Assembly: GCA_029891345.1 (NCBI GenBank)
Contig: CM057009.1
Location: forward strand, 230,321,178-230,385,177
Length of the DNA: 64,000 bases
From: Dryococelus australis
Lineage: Eukaryota > Arthropoda > Insecta > Phasmatodea > Phasmatidae
Direction: 5' to 3'
Below, one piece after another: positions 45,182 to 56,600 of the stretch. The position numbers and the translations under genes are program-made. The number at the start of each line of letters is the position of its first letter. Within the stretch, counting starts at the first letter, position 1. A model generated the notes under the pieces. The model searched no databases. It was not told the origin of the DNA and saw only the letters and a program-made list of their open reading frames with translations.

Positions 45182-46485
45182 TTACTGGAAACAATTTGCA
45201 ATTACATGTCCAGTCCTTTTGCAATAATAACAGACAGGCGGGCTATGATTACCACTGGAGGGGCCTTGTTTACCTGTGTCAACAGCTCTATGTACTTTAC
45301 CCACATTTTTAGCATATTTTCCTTGATCAGTAGGCCTGCCTGTTGGTTTATTTTGTCTTTTGTCACACTGTACTGCAAAGGTGCCTGATTTATTTTGTTG
45401 CTGGCTATGAAAAGAGTTACTTTTAAAAGATAAATTTGGCTTTTCATGTCTCTGATCCACATAATACATATTTTGTGAGTGAATGCACATCTCGTCTAAA
45501 CCTGCAAAATTTGTTGGTTTTTCTACAAAAAATTAGCGGGGGTGTTCCTGGGGTGCAAGGCACTCTAAAATGTTGTCAACCACTTCTTATTAACCAAGTG
45601 ACAACCTTAGTATTATGGCAGCCTCTTTAATGCTACTTACATAAACTGGCAATGCCTCATAAGGGCTCTGCAAACAATTGAAATGCTTCAGTCAATTCAG
45701 TCAAAAGTCTGGTAGGAAAAAAAAATTCAAAATATCTTTATGGAATGTGTCAAAAGTAAGTCACTGTGAAATTACATGCTGTGTGCATTCACTTAATGGT
45801 TCTTGAGTGAAAGTGAAAATAACCTACAGCAACTGAGGTTCTGGTACTAAATTACTTTGGTGTAGACATACAGTAATTTTCAAGAAATCTAAAAATTTAT
45901 TTATATCTAAGCTATCAGTTAAAACTAAATCCTTTAACATTCTTTCAAGGGGGTGGGGAATTTTGCCAAAAACAGATGAGGGTGTTCGGAAAATACTGTG
46001 TAAAACACCAGAAGTCATTGTGACATGGGGTACAAAAGCAGCTGTGGAAGTAGGTCCAAACACACGAGCAGTGGAAGGGTAGGTAGGTGTAAAACTAGCA
46101 CCAAGCCATACTGTTGGGATTGTGGATGTGGAAACAGGACCTGTGACACCAGGGGGTGTGCCTAAAAGTTGATTCTGAGTGTTGGATGTAGAACGACCTT
46201 GAAGGGTAAGAGCACTGATTTGATCTGATACATGTGACACAGTACTTACTTGGGTGGTAGGAACGATAGACATATTACTTTCTGCCAGGTTAACAGCCTC
46301 AGTAAGCACTGCCACCTGGTAAATAATATTCTGCAGGATGTAACCTGCGACTCAGATAAGGTCTCTTGAGAAGAATGAATAAGATTCCTTGTCCATCTGT
46401 CCAGGTGAGCAAATGTTTGTCTGATTCGTGTAAAGGTTATGGAAGATTGCTCGTCTTCCAAATTATCAACCAGCTCCATATGGGG
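45182..46485 (-). pseudogene. E4 Gag with CCHC knuckle
   Basis: Three minus-strand pieces: 46246-46479 begins Met-Glu-Leu and may hold the start. 45824-46315 is a Thr/Ser/Pro-rich stretch followed by a helical 'LERMLKDLVLTDSLDINKFL' capsid-like segment. 45182-45490 is basic and ends in 'CYYCKRTGHVIANC', a canonical C-x2-C-x4-H-x4-C nucleocapsid knuckle at 45188-45229. Frameshifts separate the pieces, and 45490-45824 is degraded. Confidence 0.75.
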
Positions 46486-46858
46486 AAATATTTTTGAAAC
46501 ACAAATATCTACTTAGGTTTAACCTCACTATCAGTAAATTGTCCCTCATAAATTTTTTCTTGATTCAGCTACAGTTAGGTCAGTGGGCTGAAACCACATA
46601 TTTTGAGCTCAAACACCAGCTCATCATTTAGCAACCACTCAGGCACAATAGTGGCTGGGATCATGACGGGTTAAACCAAATGCACACAAAAAACAAGATT
46701 AAAGCACAACTAATATAACAAAAACTTAACCTAGGAATACCATCGAGGGCAGGCGCAATAAGGGAGGGGTGCAGAGCAAGCAAAACACCAAAAGATCACA
46801 CAGGAGTAGAATAATCACTCACATGAATCAAGAATGACCTTAATGCAAGTAAACCATA

Positions 46859-46869
46859 CTCTGCTACCA
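46859..46869 (-). other. E4 primer binding site, initiator-tRNA-Met type
   Basis: The minus strand reads TGGTAGCAGAG, complementary to the 3' end of metazoan initiator tRNA-Met (…CUCUGCUACCA); the following five bases match in part. It lies 5 nt inside the LTR edge. tRNA identity follows from known tRNA sequence. Its place sets the inner edge of the 5' LTR at 46875. Confidence 0.65.
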
Positions 46870-46874
46870 AAATT

Positions 46875-49016
46875 TGAGCCACCACTTGGCGCTCTACATA
46901 AGGGGACAAGAAAAACAGCCCAATGCTTTCCAACGAAAGGAAAACCCCAGCTGCTGGCACCCAATATAAGCACCAAGGTGCCTTAGAGGAGGACGTGAAA
47001 GCAAATATCTCTACTCCCACATGCAATCCTTCAGTATAGAGATAAATAACAATTGAGAAAGGAAGCCCAGCCCAAAATAATTATTAAACATCAAACTCCA
47101 CTCACTTACCTTGTTCTCCATTATGGTACACTGTTTTGTGTTTGTCATGCCCAAAAATAACACACTAGAACACTTCATCAATAAATAAGTTAAGTTAAAA
47201 CACGATTGTGCACTCACTGGGAAAAAAACCATAGGTATTAGTTAAGTTTTGTAACAAATAAAAAAATAATACTTTACTCTGGTTTGGGTTTCTATTGCCC
47301 TTTTTTTTTCTTTTATCACACACATTCTATAAGAAGAGATAAAATATATAATAACTAAACAAAACAATTATTTGTATTATGAGTATTACAGATTCGTCAA
47401 ATTAGTTACAATTAACAGCCCCTTTTTGTTATGTTTTTATATTCTTATCATTTTTTTATTATTTCGTGTTCAGCGAAAATAACTTTGAGTGCAACCGAAA
47501 TTTTACATTTTAACTACAGCTTCCTCACTTTCTCCTTTTTTTTTTAAATATATTAGAACCAACAAAATTTAAAACTTGTAAATAGAACATTCTTACGGCT
47601 GTCCACACCATTCCATGCCAAAAACCTCTAACAAGGTATCACATTTTTAACATGTTGTTTTCAAGGATATTTGAGTCCAGTATAAAGACATCGTGCAACA
47701 AGTTGAAGGTAGCCACTGTCGTGGTGTCATGCAGTAATCAAAAAAGTCATATAGTGAAGTGAAAATAAAGTTCTGCCCAAATAAGGATGAAAGGTGCTGG
47801 TCGGGCATCGACACACCACTGTTGCTTAAACTATAGTGTGAGCCTCGGTCCCATCAATTGGAAAGGACAACAAGCTGAGATCACATCACTAAAATGGATA
47901 GGTCGTGTAGCCGGGGAATTGCACTGAACAAAATTACAAGGGAAACACAATAAATGAGGACCGATTAAACAAACATTTAAACTACGACTTACCAAAAGGT
48001 ACATACAAATCACTCACCTAGGCGGTGAAGTATGGTTCTTATGCCATAATAAGGCTGAAAGTATGGTAGTAAATTTTCAAAACGAACTACATAGTGTGGA
48101 AGCAAAGTTGGAGAAAATGGGGTCAGCACATTGTTTCACGTTCGACACTGACTGTAAGATGTTCCAAACTTACGACATGACCAGTCGATAAATATCTGAA
48201 GCCATATCGCAGAGTTAAATAAAATTGAAAATTACATTTGCATTTAAAGATAATTAGGGTAACAACAAAACAAATAAAAGGTTTGAAATAATAAAATGAA
48301 TTACAATAAAGGTAGCAAACAAGCATAACACATTATAGTCAGGAAAATCAGAAATTTTATACAAAAATTTAATGTTATTGCGGTACTATTGCTGCCACCT
48401 ATCCTGACGATGGACATACGCAATCATAGAGACACAAAATTAAGTTACTTGGTTTAATAATGTGTTACAATTATGACGTAGTTTTTTTTTTTTTTAGTGC
48501 TGTTTATGGGAAATGAACATGAACTATACTATCCACTATGGTTCAGAATTAACACAAAATTTAGAGTAACATTAAAAAAAGATAATAAAATACCATGTAC
48601 ACACACAGCGGTAAAGTAAATAATTTGAACAGATTGCCAATATAAATATAACAACGGTATTCATAATATGTTATAGGTGCTGCCCTCTGAAGTGAGAAGT
48701 GGTAGATAAAGAAATACATAATATAGTACATTACTGCTTTACTACTTGACAAACAAGAGTGAAATGAAAACATGATCAGAGATAATGGTTATAAACGCTA
48801 ATAACCTTAACACATATTTACCATTATGGTTTGCACAGTTAAATAATAAAAAAATTACCTTTTAACACATTAACACTAATATGGTGCTGTGACTGGAAAC
48901 AAGGAAGATCATAAAGAAGAAGAAAAAAACATTATTTGCAAAAAAAAACATGTATTGTTAGAAAAACAATAGGAAAAGAAATTAGGCTATGAGAGATCTT
49001 ACCGTAGTATGGCTCA
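46875..49016 (-). repeat. E4 5' LTR
   Basis: Plus-strand ends are TGAGCCA and TGGCTCA, a perfect 7-bp inverted terminal pair, with the primer site 5 nt to the left. 47755-48725 and 48725-49016 match the two halves of the split 3' LTR. 46875-47630 has no counterpart on the left because that part of the 3' LTR is gone. Length 2142 bp, long for this group, so an internal insertion cannot be excluded. Minus frames 46796-47232, 47831-48013 and 48123-48773 are non-coding. Confidence 0.75.
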
Positions 49017-49689
49017 CTTGTAAGATTTATAAGTGGAAACAGGTGGGGCAATCAGAGTGTTTTTTCAATACCAGAGATGCGAAAGCGACTGCAACCCCTT
49101 TCAACCATCAAATTAATGCTTCAAGCAATAATCATGTGGCTAAACACTGAAAACAATAAAAACACTATTTTACACAATTTATGTGAAATTACGAACATGT
49201 TTAAGAGATCCACAACTGATACCGAGCAAGTTAAACCAAACACAATTTAGGCAGGGCAACCAAAGACATTTCTGAATGCTTCATTCAGCCATTACCCTAA
49301 ACCACACCTGAACTAGAACAATACATTACATTAAAAATACTCTATAAAAATACTAAAAAAAATTCCATACACAATCCACCTGCTTAGTGCCGTTAAGTCT
49401 TTGGTTGTATCTGTGTAATGAATCATGATGAAAAATTTAATGGTGCTGAGTTAGAGAAACAACCAGGTGAAGGCAAAGCAGACAAAACTAAAGTGGACCA
49501 AAAAGAACCCTGCTGAAGACTGTGTACAAGCATAAGTAAAGTGCTTTAGGGCCGACAACTGACTAGCATTCAAGCACAGAGGAAGAAGAGCCACAACAAG
49601 AAAGCAAAAGTGGAGGAGGGGAAGGAGTACCTAGAATTGACCATGAGCGAAGTGGTGTCCGAAAATGTTCATGCCCTTAGGAGTTTGTG
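49017..49689. other. AT-rich spacer
   Basis: No gene or repeat recognised between the E4 LTR and the minisatellite field. Confidence 0.4.
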
Positions 49690-50007
49690 CTGCACACCTC
49701 CCAGGATTTCTATGGATTGATAAGAATTGCAGAGAATTGTTGAAGATAGATGAGGATTGAGGAGGAGGATTGTAAAGTAGGATTTCTGAGAATTGAGAAG
49801 GAGTAATTTAGAGGAGGATTGCTGGGGATTCAGGAGGTATACTTAGGAGGATTACTGAAGCTTTGGAAGAGGATTGCTTAGTATTGTGGAGCAGAATTGC
49901 TGAGGAGTGCAGATGACGATATCAGAGAAGAAATACTGCAAATTGAGCAGGATTACTGAGGAGAAGGAGGAGTCAGTCTTAATGATTCAGTTTCCAAGAA
50001 TGTGTGA

Positions 50008-50290
50008 GCAGGAGTCGGCCAGGAGCAGTCAACTGGGAGGAGTCAGCCAGCAGGAGCAAGTCTGCAGGAGCCAGTCTGCAGGAGCCAGTCTGCAGGTGTA
50101 ATTCGGCAGCAATGAGTCGGCAGAAGTTAGTCGGCACAACTCTGTTGGCAGCAGTCAGTTGGTAGGAGTCAGTCGGCATGAGTCAGTCTGCTGGAATCAG
50201 TCTGAAGGAGTTATTCAGCAGGAGTCCATCTGCAGGAGTCAGTCGGCAGGAGTCAGTCTGCAGGAGTCAGTCTGCAGGAGTCTGTGCAGA
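50008..50290. repeat. 14-bp minisatellite, block 1
   Basis: About 19 units of GAGTCAGTCTGCAG in steady 14-bp register, best preserved at 50224-50285. Common variants are GAGCCAGTCTGCAG and GAGTCAGTCGGCAG. Many units contain a CTGCAG palindrome at the junction. Confidence 0.9.
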
Positions 50291-51272
50291 GGATTGCTGA
50301 TGACTGATGTGGTTTGCTGAGATTTGGTAAGCATTGATGAGGATTGTTGAAGGTTTGCTCAGGATTACTGAGGTTTGGTTAGGATTGCTGAATATTACAG
50401 AGGATTGGTGATGTTGTTTACTGAGGTTTTATGAGGATTACCGAAAATTACTGATGTTTGTTGAGGTTTGTAGATGGGGATTACTGAGGATTGGTGACAG
50501 TTTCAGGAAAATATTACTGAGGATTATTTTCATGTAAATGAAGAATCAGTTTAATGTTGCATTATCAATGGCAAATCTTCCTCATGGTCACTGTACAAGA
50601 TCTATTCATAGATAAGGGATAGCTAATAGTAGATTTGTAATTACTGATGCTACTCAAAAGTATGTTTGTCCTCATGGTAGTGTGCATTCCATAAAAGCTT
50701 TTATTATTACAAATATAATGATAATAGTGATTTTTGATTATGTTTCAATAATATTGCTGAGGATTGAGGAGAAGTAATATGAGGATTTGGTGAGGTTTCA
50801 TGAGGATTGTGGAATAGGATTAATGAGGGTTGGTGAGGACTGTTGAGTATTAGTAAGTATTGCAGAGGAGAGTTGCTGAGGATTGAGAAAGAGTATTGTG
50901 GAGAAGGATTGCTGAGGAATGAGGATGATTTAGAAGAAAGATTACTGAGAATTGAGGAGGAATAAAAGGAGCTTTGCAGAGGATTATTGAGGATTGCAGA
51001 GGTGGATTACTGATTATTAAGGAGGAGGTTTGTGGAGGAGGATAGATGAAGATTGAGGAGAATTATTACAGAGGATTGAGAGGAAGGATTGCGAAGGAGT
51101 ATTGCTAAGGATTGAGAAGGATTGAGAATGATTTCGGAGGAGAATTGCTGAGGATTTAAGAATATTCCTGAGGAAGAGGAATTCTGGGGTTTGAGGAGAG
51201 TGATCACTAAGGATTGATGAGGATTGCTGAGGATTGAGGAGGATTTTGTAGTAGGAATGAGGCAGGCTTGCT

Positions 51273-51445
51273 GAGGAGTCAGTCTGCAGGAGTCAGTCTG
51301 CAGATTCAAACTGCAGGAGTCAGCCAGCAGGAGTCTGTCTACAGGAGCCAGTCTGCAATAGTCCATTTGAAAGTGTCTGTCTGCAAAAGGCAGCCTACAG
51401 AAGTTAGTTAACAGGAGTCAGTCAGCAGTAGTCAATATACAGAAG
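51273..51445. repeat. 14-bp minisatellite, block 2
   Basis: About 12 more units of the same 14-bp repeat, more diverged toward the right end, with one 13-bp unit near 51301. It lies about 1 kb from block 1, with GAGGATTG-type repeats between. Confidence 0.85.
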
Positions 51446-51840
51446 ACAGATTTCTGTGGATTGGTAAGTATTGGTGAGGATTGCTGAGGTATATAGAGAG
51501 TTGTTTAGGATTGGCAAGGATATGTAATGAGGATTGTTGAGAAAGATGGAGGAAGATTTCTGAATATTGGTGAAGATTTGTGAGGATTTCCGGGGACTAT
51601 TGGGAGTTAGTGAGGATTGCTGAGGATAGCATAGGAGTATTGGTGATTATTGAGGAGTAGAATTGCAGAGGAGGATTGTTGAGGATTGAGGAGGAATAAG
51701 AAAGGTTGCTAGGGATTGAGGAGGAATGAGGAGGAGGATTGCTGAGGATTAAGGGGGATTGTGAAGGATGAGTGGTGAGGATTGAGATGGATTGCTGATG
51801 ATTGAAGAGGTCTTGTTGAGGAGTAGGATTGCAGAGTTTC

Positions 51841-52109
51841 CATGGTGTGTGGTGTTCTGTTGCAAGGTAAGCTGTGTTTTTCTCTGTGCTATACCTAATG
51901 ATATGCTAGTTTACACATCAGTCACTTAAATTTAATAGTTAAATTGACATCACAGCACATATGTATAAGATGCCTCGCTGCTCTGTGTCAGTGGCCACAA
52001 TACACTCAGTTTCTTCCATCTTCACTCAGGTTACTAGTTCCTGCTGTGTGCACCAAGTGTGTACAGAACTGAGCAAGCCCCAGCTTACCTTGCAACACTT
52101 CTCTACATG
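51841..52109. mobile_element. Short inverted-repeat element inside the array
   Basis: TGTTGCAAGGTAAGCTG (51858-51874) recurs inverted and perfect at 52081-52097. Weaker pairing extends to CATG at both outer ends. The 269-bp block is free of the surrounding repeat, so it looks like a MITE that landed in the array. No clear target duplication and no ORF. Confidence 0.6.
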
Positions 52110-52324
52110 CCACTGCTGATGATTGAGGTGGGAATTGCTGAGCATTGTTGAGGATTTCCATAGGAGGATTGCTGAGGATAAAGGGGGAATGAGAAGGAGG
52201 ATTTATAAGGAATTGCATTGTAGTTCATAAACACACAATTAATTTAACACCGTATTGGTTATAGAGTTGGCCACTAGGAGCAGTGCAATTTTTATTTAAT
52301 TTCCAGAACTAAAAAATTCCTGTG

Positions 52325-52405
52325 AAGGTGAGTGGTTTCGATCTGGGCCCCTTCATGCGGAAAATTAGACCTATGCCTTAAACCATTTGGCTACCGAGAT
52401 AGGTA
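52325..52405 (-). mobile_element. tRNA-like SINE head, decayed
   Basis: On the minus strand an A-box-like GGTAGCCAAATGGTTTAAGG is followed by a B-box-like AGATCGAAACC at tRNA spacing. The stems are poor. It resembles the head at 62347 more than the 10333/23866 family. Confidence 0.45.
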
Positions 52406-52524
52406 GGAATTTACTGTTTAAAATGTGGTATATTCAACATGTCTTTACTTTCAATAGTAATAAGCATAGGTACATTTTGTGACTGCTGTTGGCAGCACTA
52501 GTGCGTATTAGAGTAATTTCTCTT

Positions 52525-52760
52525 CATCTGCTCTAGGCAGCCATCTTGTTTAATAATTTGTTTTGTTCTGATGTATTCAGCAATCTTGTATATTACAGGA
52601 ATTTGTTTTCATGTGCTGTAGGAAACCATCTTGTTTATTAATCTTTTTAGCCTGTTTCTGTTGTAGGCAGCCATTTTGTTTACAACAGTCAGTTGGTTTT
52701 GTCTGCTGTAGACCGCTATCTTTGTTGGACAAGAATTTTTTCTCGGCTTAGTGTGTTGAC
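52525..52760 (+). repeat. About 44-bp tandem repeat, five units
   Basis: Units are marked by CCATCTTGTTTA-like cores at 52541, 52581, 52626, 52671 and 52715, each preceded by a TGCTGTAGGCAG-like stretch. Spacing 40-45 bp, moderate divergence. Confidence 0.65.
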
Positions 52761-53059
52761 ACTCAACTAATCTTGTATTTTTTTCGAATAATGCACATTC
52801 GGTTCGGTAGGATATAATATTACATATTTATACATTTCATTTTATTGTATATAAAACTGACACCATATTGGATTTAATGGTAATACCTATGCATTAAGGA
52901 TTTTATATGAAACAATGATCTATTTTTCAAACATAAATCTTCCTGCAACACGAGTATACGAACATAAATTACACAACAGAACACCAGTATGTTAATGAAA
53001 CTGTCAACAAAATTAATATACCTGCACAACCATAAACCACAACATCCTCAGTACACGTT
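52761..53059 (+). other. Region upstream of E6 gag, no LTR recognised
   Basis: I looked here for a 5' LTR and primer site of E6 and found no repeat of the sequence beyond E6. The element may be 5'-truncated, or its LTRs may be too diverged to pair by eye. Confidence 0.35.
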
Positions 53060-54110
53060 TTAATTGCAGAAACACGCCACATCCCCACATTCACCGGAGA
53101 GAAACACGAAAATGTGGAGGAATTTTTAGATATTTTCAATGCCGTAACTGAGTTAAATAACTGGTGTGACCTTGCGAAAGGATGGCGGCTAAAGTTCTAT
53201 CTACAAAGAACTGCAAAGAGGGATTACAAAAATGTATTTTACGCCAGTGCGGCAGAAATAACTTGGAAAAATATTGAAGAAAAACTATTGCACACATTCA
53301 CACAAATCGACACAACAGGCAAGTACAGGCAGCTCTTACACTCCACAAAACAACAACCAGGCGAGAGTGCTCAGACTCACACTGAAAATATAACTTTTTA
53401 CAAGAATAAGTGTGAACCCCAATTGCCAGAGCCAGAATTTCTTAAAATAATTTGAGACTCTCTATTACCACCTCTTTCTGACAAACTTGCGCCGCTAGAG
53501 AACAAAACACTACACCAGCTACTCCACAACATTAAAAACATTGAGCTTCGCATGTACAAATACACCCAGAATATTGAACACACCCCTATCACTTCACAAC
53601 ATATCAAACTACAAGCAGAAATAAATATACTGAAAGAGCAATTGCAGAACCTCAAAAACACGAACAAGTATAACCCCACCATCACCACGTCCAGTGATTT
53701 ATGGTCAAAAACCTACATTCCCACCCCCCAACCAACCACCCCACCCACAGAGACACACACATTCAGACCAGGTACAACCGGCCCACTGTAATTTAATGGC
53801 CACAAAAAAGAGAACCATACAGACATCCATCACATCAGGGACCCTACAAACACCACACACGCCATCAGGCAGGCCCCTTCAGGGCACAAACGAGACATTA
53901 TGGACATGTACAGGAGAAATTTTGTAGAGAAAATTACAAGGAAAAATGTCTCTCCGCCACCCAGGAAAATTATGACCAGGTTTGTGATGCCTGTATGGCT
54001 ATTTTCAATAAAGTTGTGCCACAACGTTCTTATGCTGATATCACGAAATTCAGTGCCCATAGCAACCTGCCTCAATCAAACAAACCCCCCTCCCCCCCAG
54101 GTTCAATGAA
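53060..54110 (+). pseudogene. E6 Gag, matrix/capsid
   Basis: Frame 53114-53455 reads an amphipathic 'FLDIFNAVTELNNW' and 'GWRLKFYLQRTAKRDYKNVF', followed by 'GESAQTHTENITFYKNKC', a gypsy capsid pattern. A single stop at 53453 is followed in the same frame by a Lys/Gln-rich helical linker and a Pro/Thr-rich segment to 53788. Later frames (53900-54109) are degraded. The open frame extends upstream of the Met at 53114 to about 53065, so the true start is not known. Confidence 0.7.
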
Positions 54111-54393
54111 ATTTGCACATCCAAAAAGAAAATAACATCCAACACACAATTTCACATCGTCAGGAAACCAGACTATTGCAGATAGGCCAGGTAAAGCTCT
54201 ATCTCAGCAGAATGTGCGTGCACTGCCGGCCCAATGCGTCAGTTGCGACGTCACACCGCCCTGCTGCTCTATTCAGGTCAGCATTGCCCCATCACCCCCA
54301 CTGCATGCTCAGTATTGCGATATTGCCAAACCTAAGCAAACTGCTTATGCAAAGCAGAAAGTAGTAGGTCAGTGTAGCCTCGCCCAGGATACA

Positions 54394-54435
54394 TGTGCAT
54401 TGTGTTTTTATGCCGGACACAAAAGCCGCAATTGC
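54394..54435 (+). other. E6 nucleocapsid CCHC knuckle
   Basis: CALCFYAGHKSRNC fits C-x2-C-x4-H-x4-C exactly. It lies within the 54214-54552 frame, downstream of a Gln/Pro-rich stretch, as a nucleocapsid should. Confidence 0.75.
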
Positions 54436-54689
54436 AGTTTATTTCCAAAGCCAATCTTTGAATTTCATACCAACATCGGTGATAGATTTAAGGCGCTTAG
54501 AAACAAATTCGAGCGGATGCTGAGAACTGTTTTTGTAGAGCGGGCTCCATGAAACACCACGGTTGACACTACTACTTGTTTTCACAACACGAGGAGCGAG
54601 GCCGGCGATGTTGAGCCTATGTTGGAAAACAAACTGAGCGGGTCCGCACCTCAATCTAGAACAAGTAAATAAGTATGCCCCTCACCGAA

Positions 54690-55240
54690 AGTAGAATGTC
54701 AGCACATAGGACTTCATACAGCAACACGACGCATCCTTGTCACATTTAAAGGAGAAAAGTATTATGCTTTGCTAGACACTGGGTGCTCTCATAGCAGCAT
54801 AGCGAGCACAGTGATTTCTACTCAGCACCTTTACCCTTTACACGAACAAATAACTTTAGTTGGTTCCACATCAGTCATAAAATCAACGAAATTTGAAACA
54901 ACACTTACCTTAAGAATTTATGGCTGCACTTACTCTCAAAACTTTTAAGTAGTTGACAACCTAAATCAAGTTTTAATTTTAGGTGTTGATTTCATCAAAT
55001 GGTATTATGTAATTCCGAATTTGAAGTATAATATGCTTTTCATCCATGCTCATGACACTAAGAAAATTATGGAAATACCACTGCACTCAGGCACTTCAGA
55101 TTACGAGGATATTAAATCTATCAGGCAACACTGCCATGCATTAGACAGCTTTAAATTCGGCCAAACACAAATGCCCCACATTAATAAAAAGTTATCTACA
55201 TCACGAACACAGGTCATTGCCGCCATTATTGACAAATAGC
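54690..55240 (+). pseudogene. E6 aspartic protease and linker
   Basis: 'YYALLDTGCSHSSIAST' near 54755-54805 is an intact retropepsin active-site loop. The flap region follows ('ITLVGSTSVIKSTKF'), a stop at 54948, then 'NQVLILGVDFIKWY' at about 54967-55008, the closing ILG-x-D-F block. The linker runs to a stop at 55237. The single stop is the only clear lesion. Confidence 0.8.
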
Positions 55241-56000
55241 ACTACAGGTTTGCCAATACAAGTTTAGAATTATCTGAGGCAAAAATCTTCTTAATAAAGT
55301 TAAAACATATTGTGACCAGACCTTATAGAATCAGTTCCAAAATTTGTGATGAACTTCTAATTCAAATTAATGACATGGGCAAGGCTGCGATTATCGAGGA
55401 AGCAGACTCGCTCTATTCTGCGCCGAGCTTGGTAGTTTGCAAGGAAAATGGAGTATTAAGATTTCTAACAGACATCCAAAAACTCAATCAATATTTGACA
55501 AGGGTTCAGTGCCCGTTGCCTCCCACAGAAGGCATTCCAAATGCCCTTCAGAATTTGCAATACATAGCAAGTTTAGACTTATTTTCAGGCTTCTATAACA
55601 TTATTGTCAGAAAGCAAGATTTCAATAAATAGGCATTTACTTTCGATGGTTTAGGGTTACTGAAGTATAAAAGAATGTCGATGGGGTTAAGTAAATCCCC
55701 TCAGTACTTCCAAATGTTTATCAATACTTTACTACGACCCTTACATTGGACTGCAGCAATTGCATACATCGATGATATTTTCATTTTAGGAAATTCATAA
55801 GAGGAACATGTTTCAAATATAGATAAATATTTTCAGTGACTATGCATGTTCAATGTAGAAGTACACACCAAATGATGCACCTTTGCCGAACAGACAGTGA
55901 AAGTATTATGTCATATTATTACCCCTCCAGGGATTACTACAGATCCTGACAAAGTTTACGCTATCAAGCAAATGGCACCTCCCACAAAACTTAAAACAAC
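55241..56000 (+). pseudogene. E6 reverse transcriptase
   Basis: Frame 55312-55632 reads 'TRPYRISSKICDELLIQIND', 'IIEEADSLYSAPSLVV', 'RFLTDIQKLNQYL' and 'IASLDLFSGFYNI'. After a stop at 55630: 'FTFDGLGLLKYKRMSMGLS' and 'AIAYIDDIFILG' at about 55758-55795, with both catalytic aspartates present. Another stop at 55798 and changes through the thumb follow. RT copies the element RNA into DNA. Confidence 0.85.
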
Positions 56001-56600
56001 TTCGAACATTCCTCGACATTACTTCATACCTATGCAGAAATATAATGATTTACGTGGCAATAGCAAAACTTATCGCACTGACAAAACATAGTGTAACATA
56101 TAAGTGGGAAGACGTTCACCAGGAAGCATTTCTTAACCTAAAAAGAGCTATTCTACTGGCACTTGTTTTACAAAAGTTCGATGAGGACATGAACATAAAC
56201 TTAGCTTGCGACACAAGTAATGACGCAGTCGATGGAGCGTTACTTCAGGAAGACCCGCACACAAAACAGCACTATATCATTGTATTCGCTTCAAAAAATT
56301 TATCGATTCAGGAATCACACTGGAATGCGATGGAACGAGAACTTGGTACCATATGTTACCTTTGCAATCATTTTCATCAGTATTTATATGGATGACATTT
56401 TAAAATCGAAACCGACCATGCCAGTCTTCGTTATTTGTGGTCCATGGCAGAGCATGACATTAGAAATCAGAAAATGGTGATTGCCCTTAGTGAGTACGAC
56501 TTCGAGCCTCATATTGTGAAAGGAAGATTAAATACCCTCCCCAATGCCTTAAGCAGAATTACTACTGATCCTAAAGTACAAACAAACAGTCTCACCATTA
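56001..56600 (+). pseudogene. E6 RNase H
   Basis: Frame 56045-56395 reads 'YKWEDVHQEAFLNLKRAI', 'NINLACDTSNDAVDGALLQE' with the first catalytic Asp, 'IIVFASKNLSIQESHWNAME' and 'RELGTICYLCNHFHQYLYG' with the Glu. After a stop, 'IETDHASLRYL' gives the next Asp and 'YDFEPHIVKGRLNTLPNALS' ends the domain in frame 56435-56764, with Asn for the last Asp. Confidence 0.85.

Larger units (their letters stand above)
30301..49016 (-). mobile_element. Errantivirus-like endogenous retrovirus E4, with env; host of nested E3
   Basis: On the minus strand from 49016 leftward: 5' LTR, tRNA-iMet-type primer site, Gag with CCHC knuckle, protease, RT, RNase H, integrase, a separate Env frame, polypurine tract and 3' LTR. 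The 3' LTR is cut in two by E3 (31389-39117). Gag-pol-env with a baculovirus-F-like envelope is the layout of insect errantiviruses. Frames are broken throughout and the RT box is changed, so it is an old non-functional copy. The outer part of the 3' LTR is missing. Confidence 0.9.
49690..52215. repeat. GAGGATTG-type degenerate tandem repeat field
   Basis: Short units such as GAGGATTGCT, GAGGATTGAGGA and GAGGAGGATTG recur across 49690-50540, 50745-51840 and 52115-52215, in irregular order and with many substitutions. Two blocks of a different 14-bp repeat and one inverted-repeat element are embedded. 50540-50740 is unique AT-rich DNA. Open minus frames inside (51007-51366, 52006-52218) come from repeat composition and are not genes. 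Confidence 0.85.

Noticed and set aside
46945..46980. A second primer-site-like TGGTGCTTATATTGGGTGCC on the minus strand
   Set aside because: It lies inside the E4 LTR as defined by the inverted termini; the initiator-Met match at 46859-46869 has the right spacing to the LTR edge.
51007..51366. 119-codon minus-strand Ser/Asn/Leu-rich frame
   Set aside because: Produced by the GAGGATTG-type repeats; no start context and the repeat register accounts for it.
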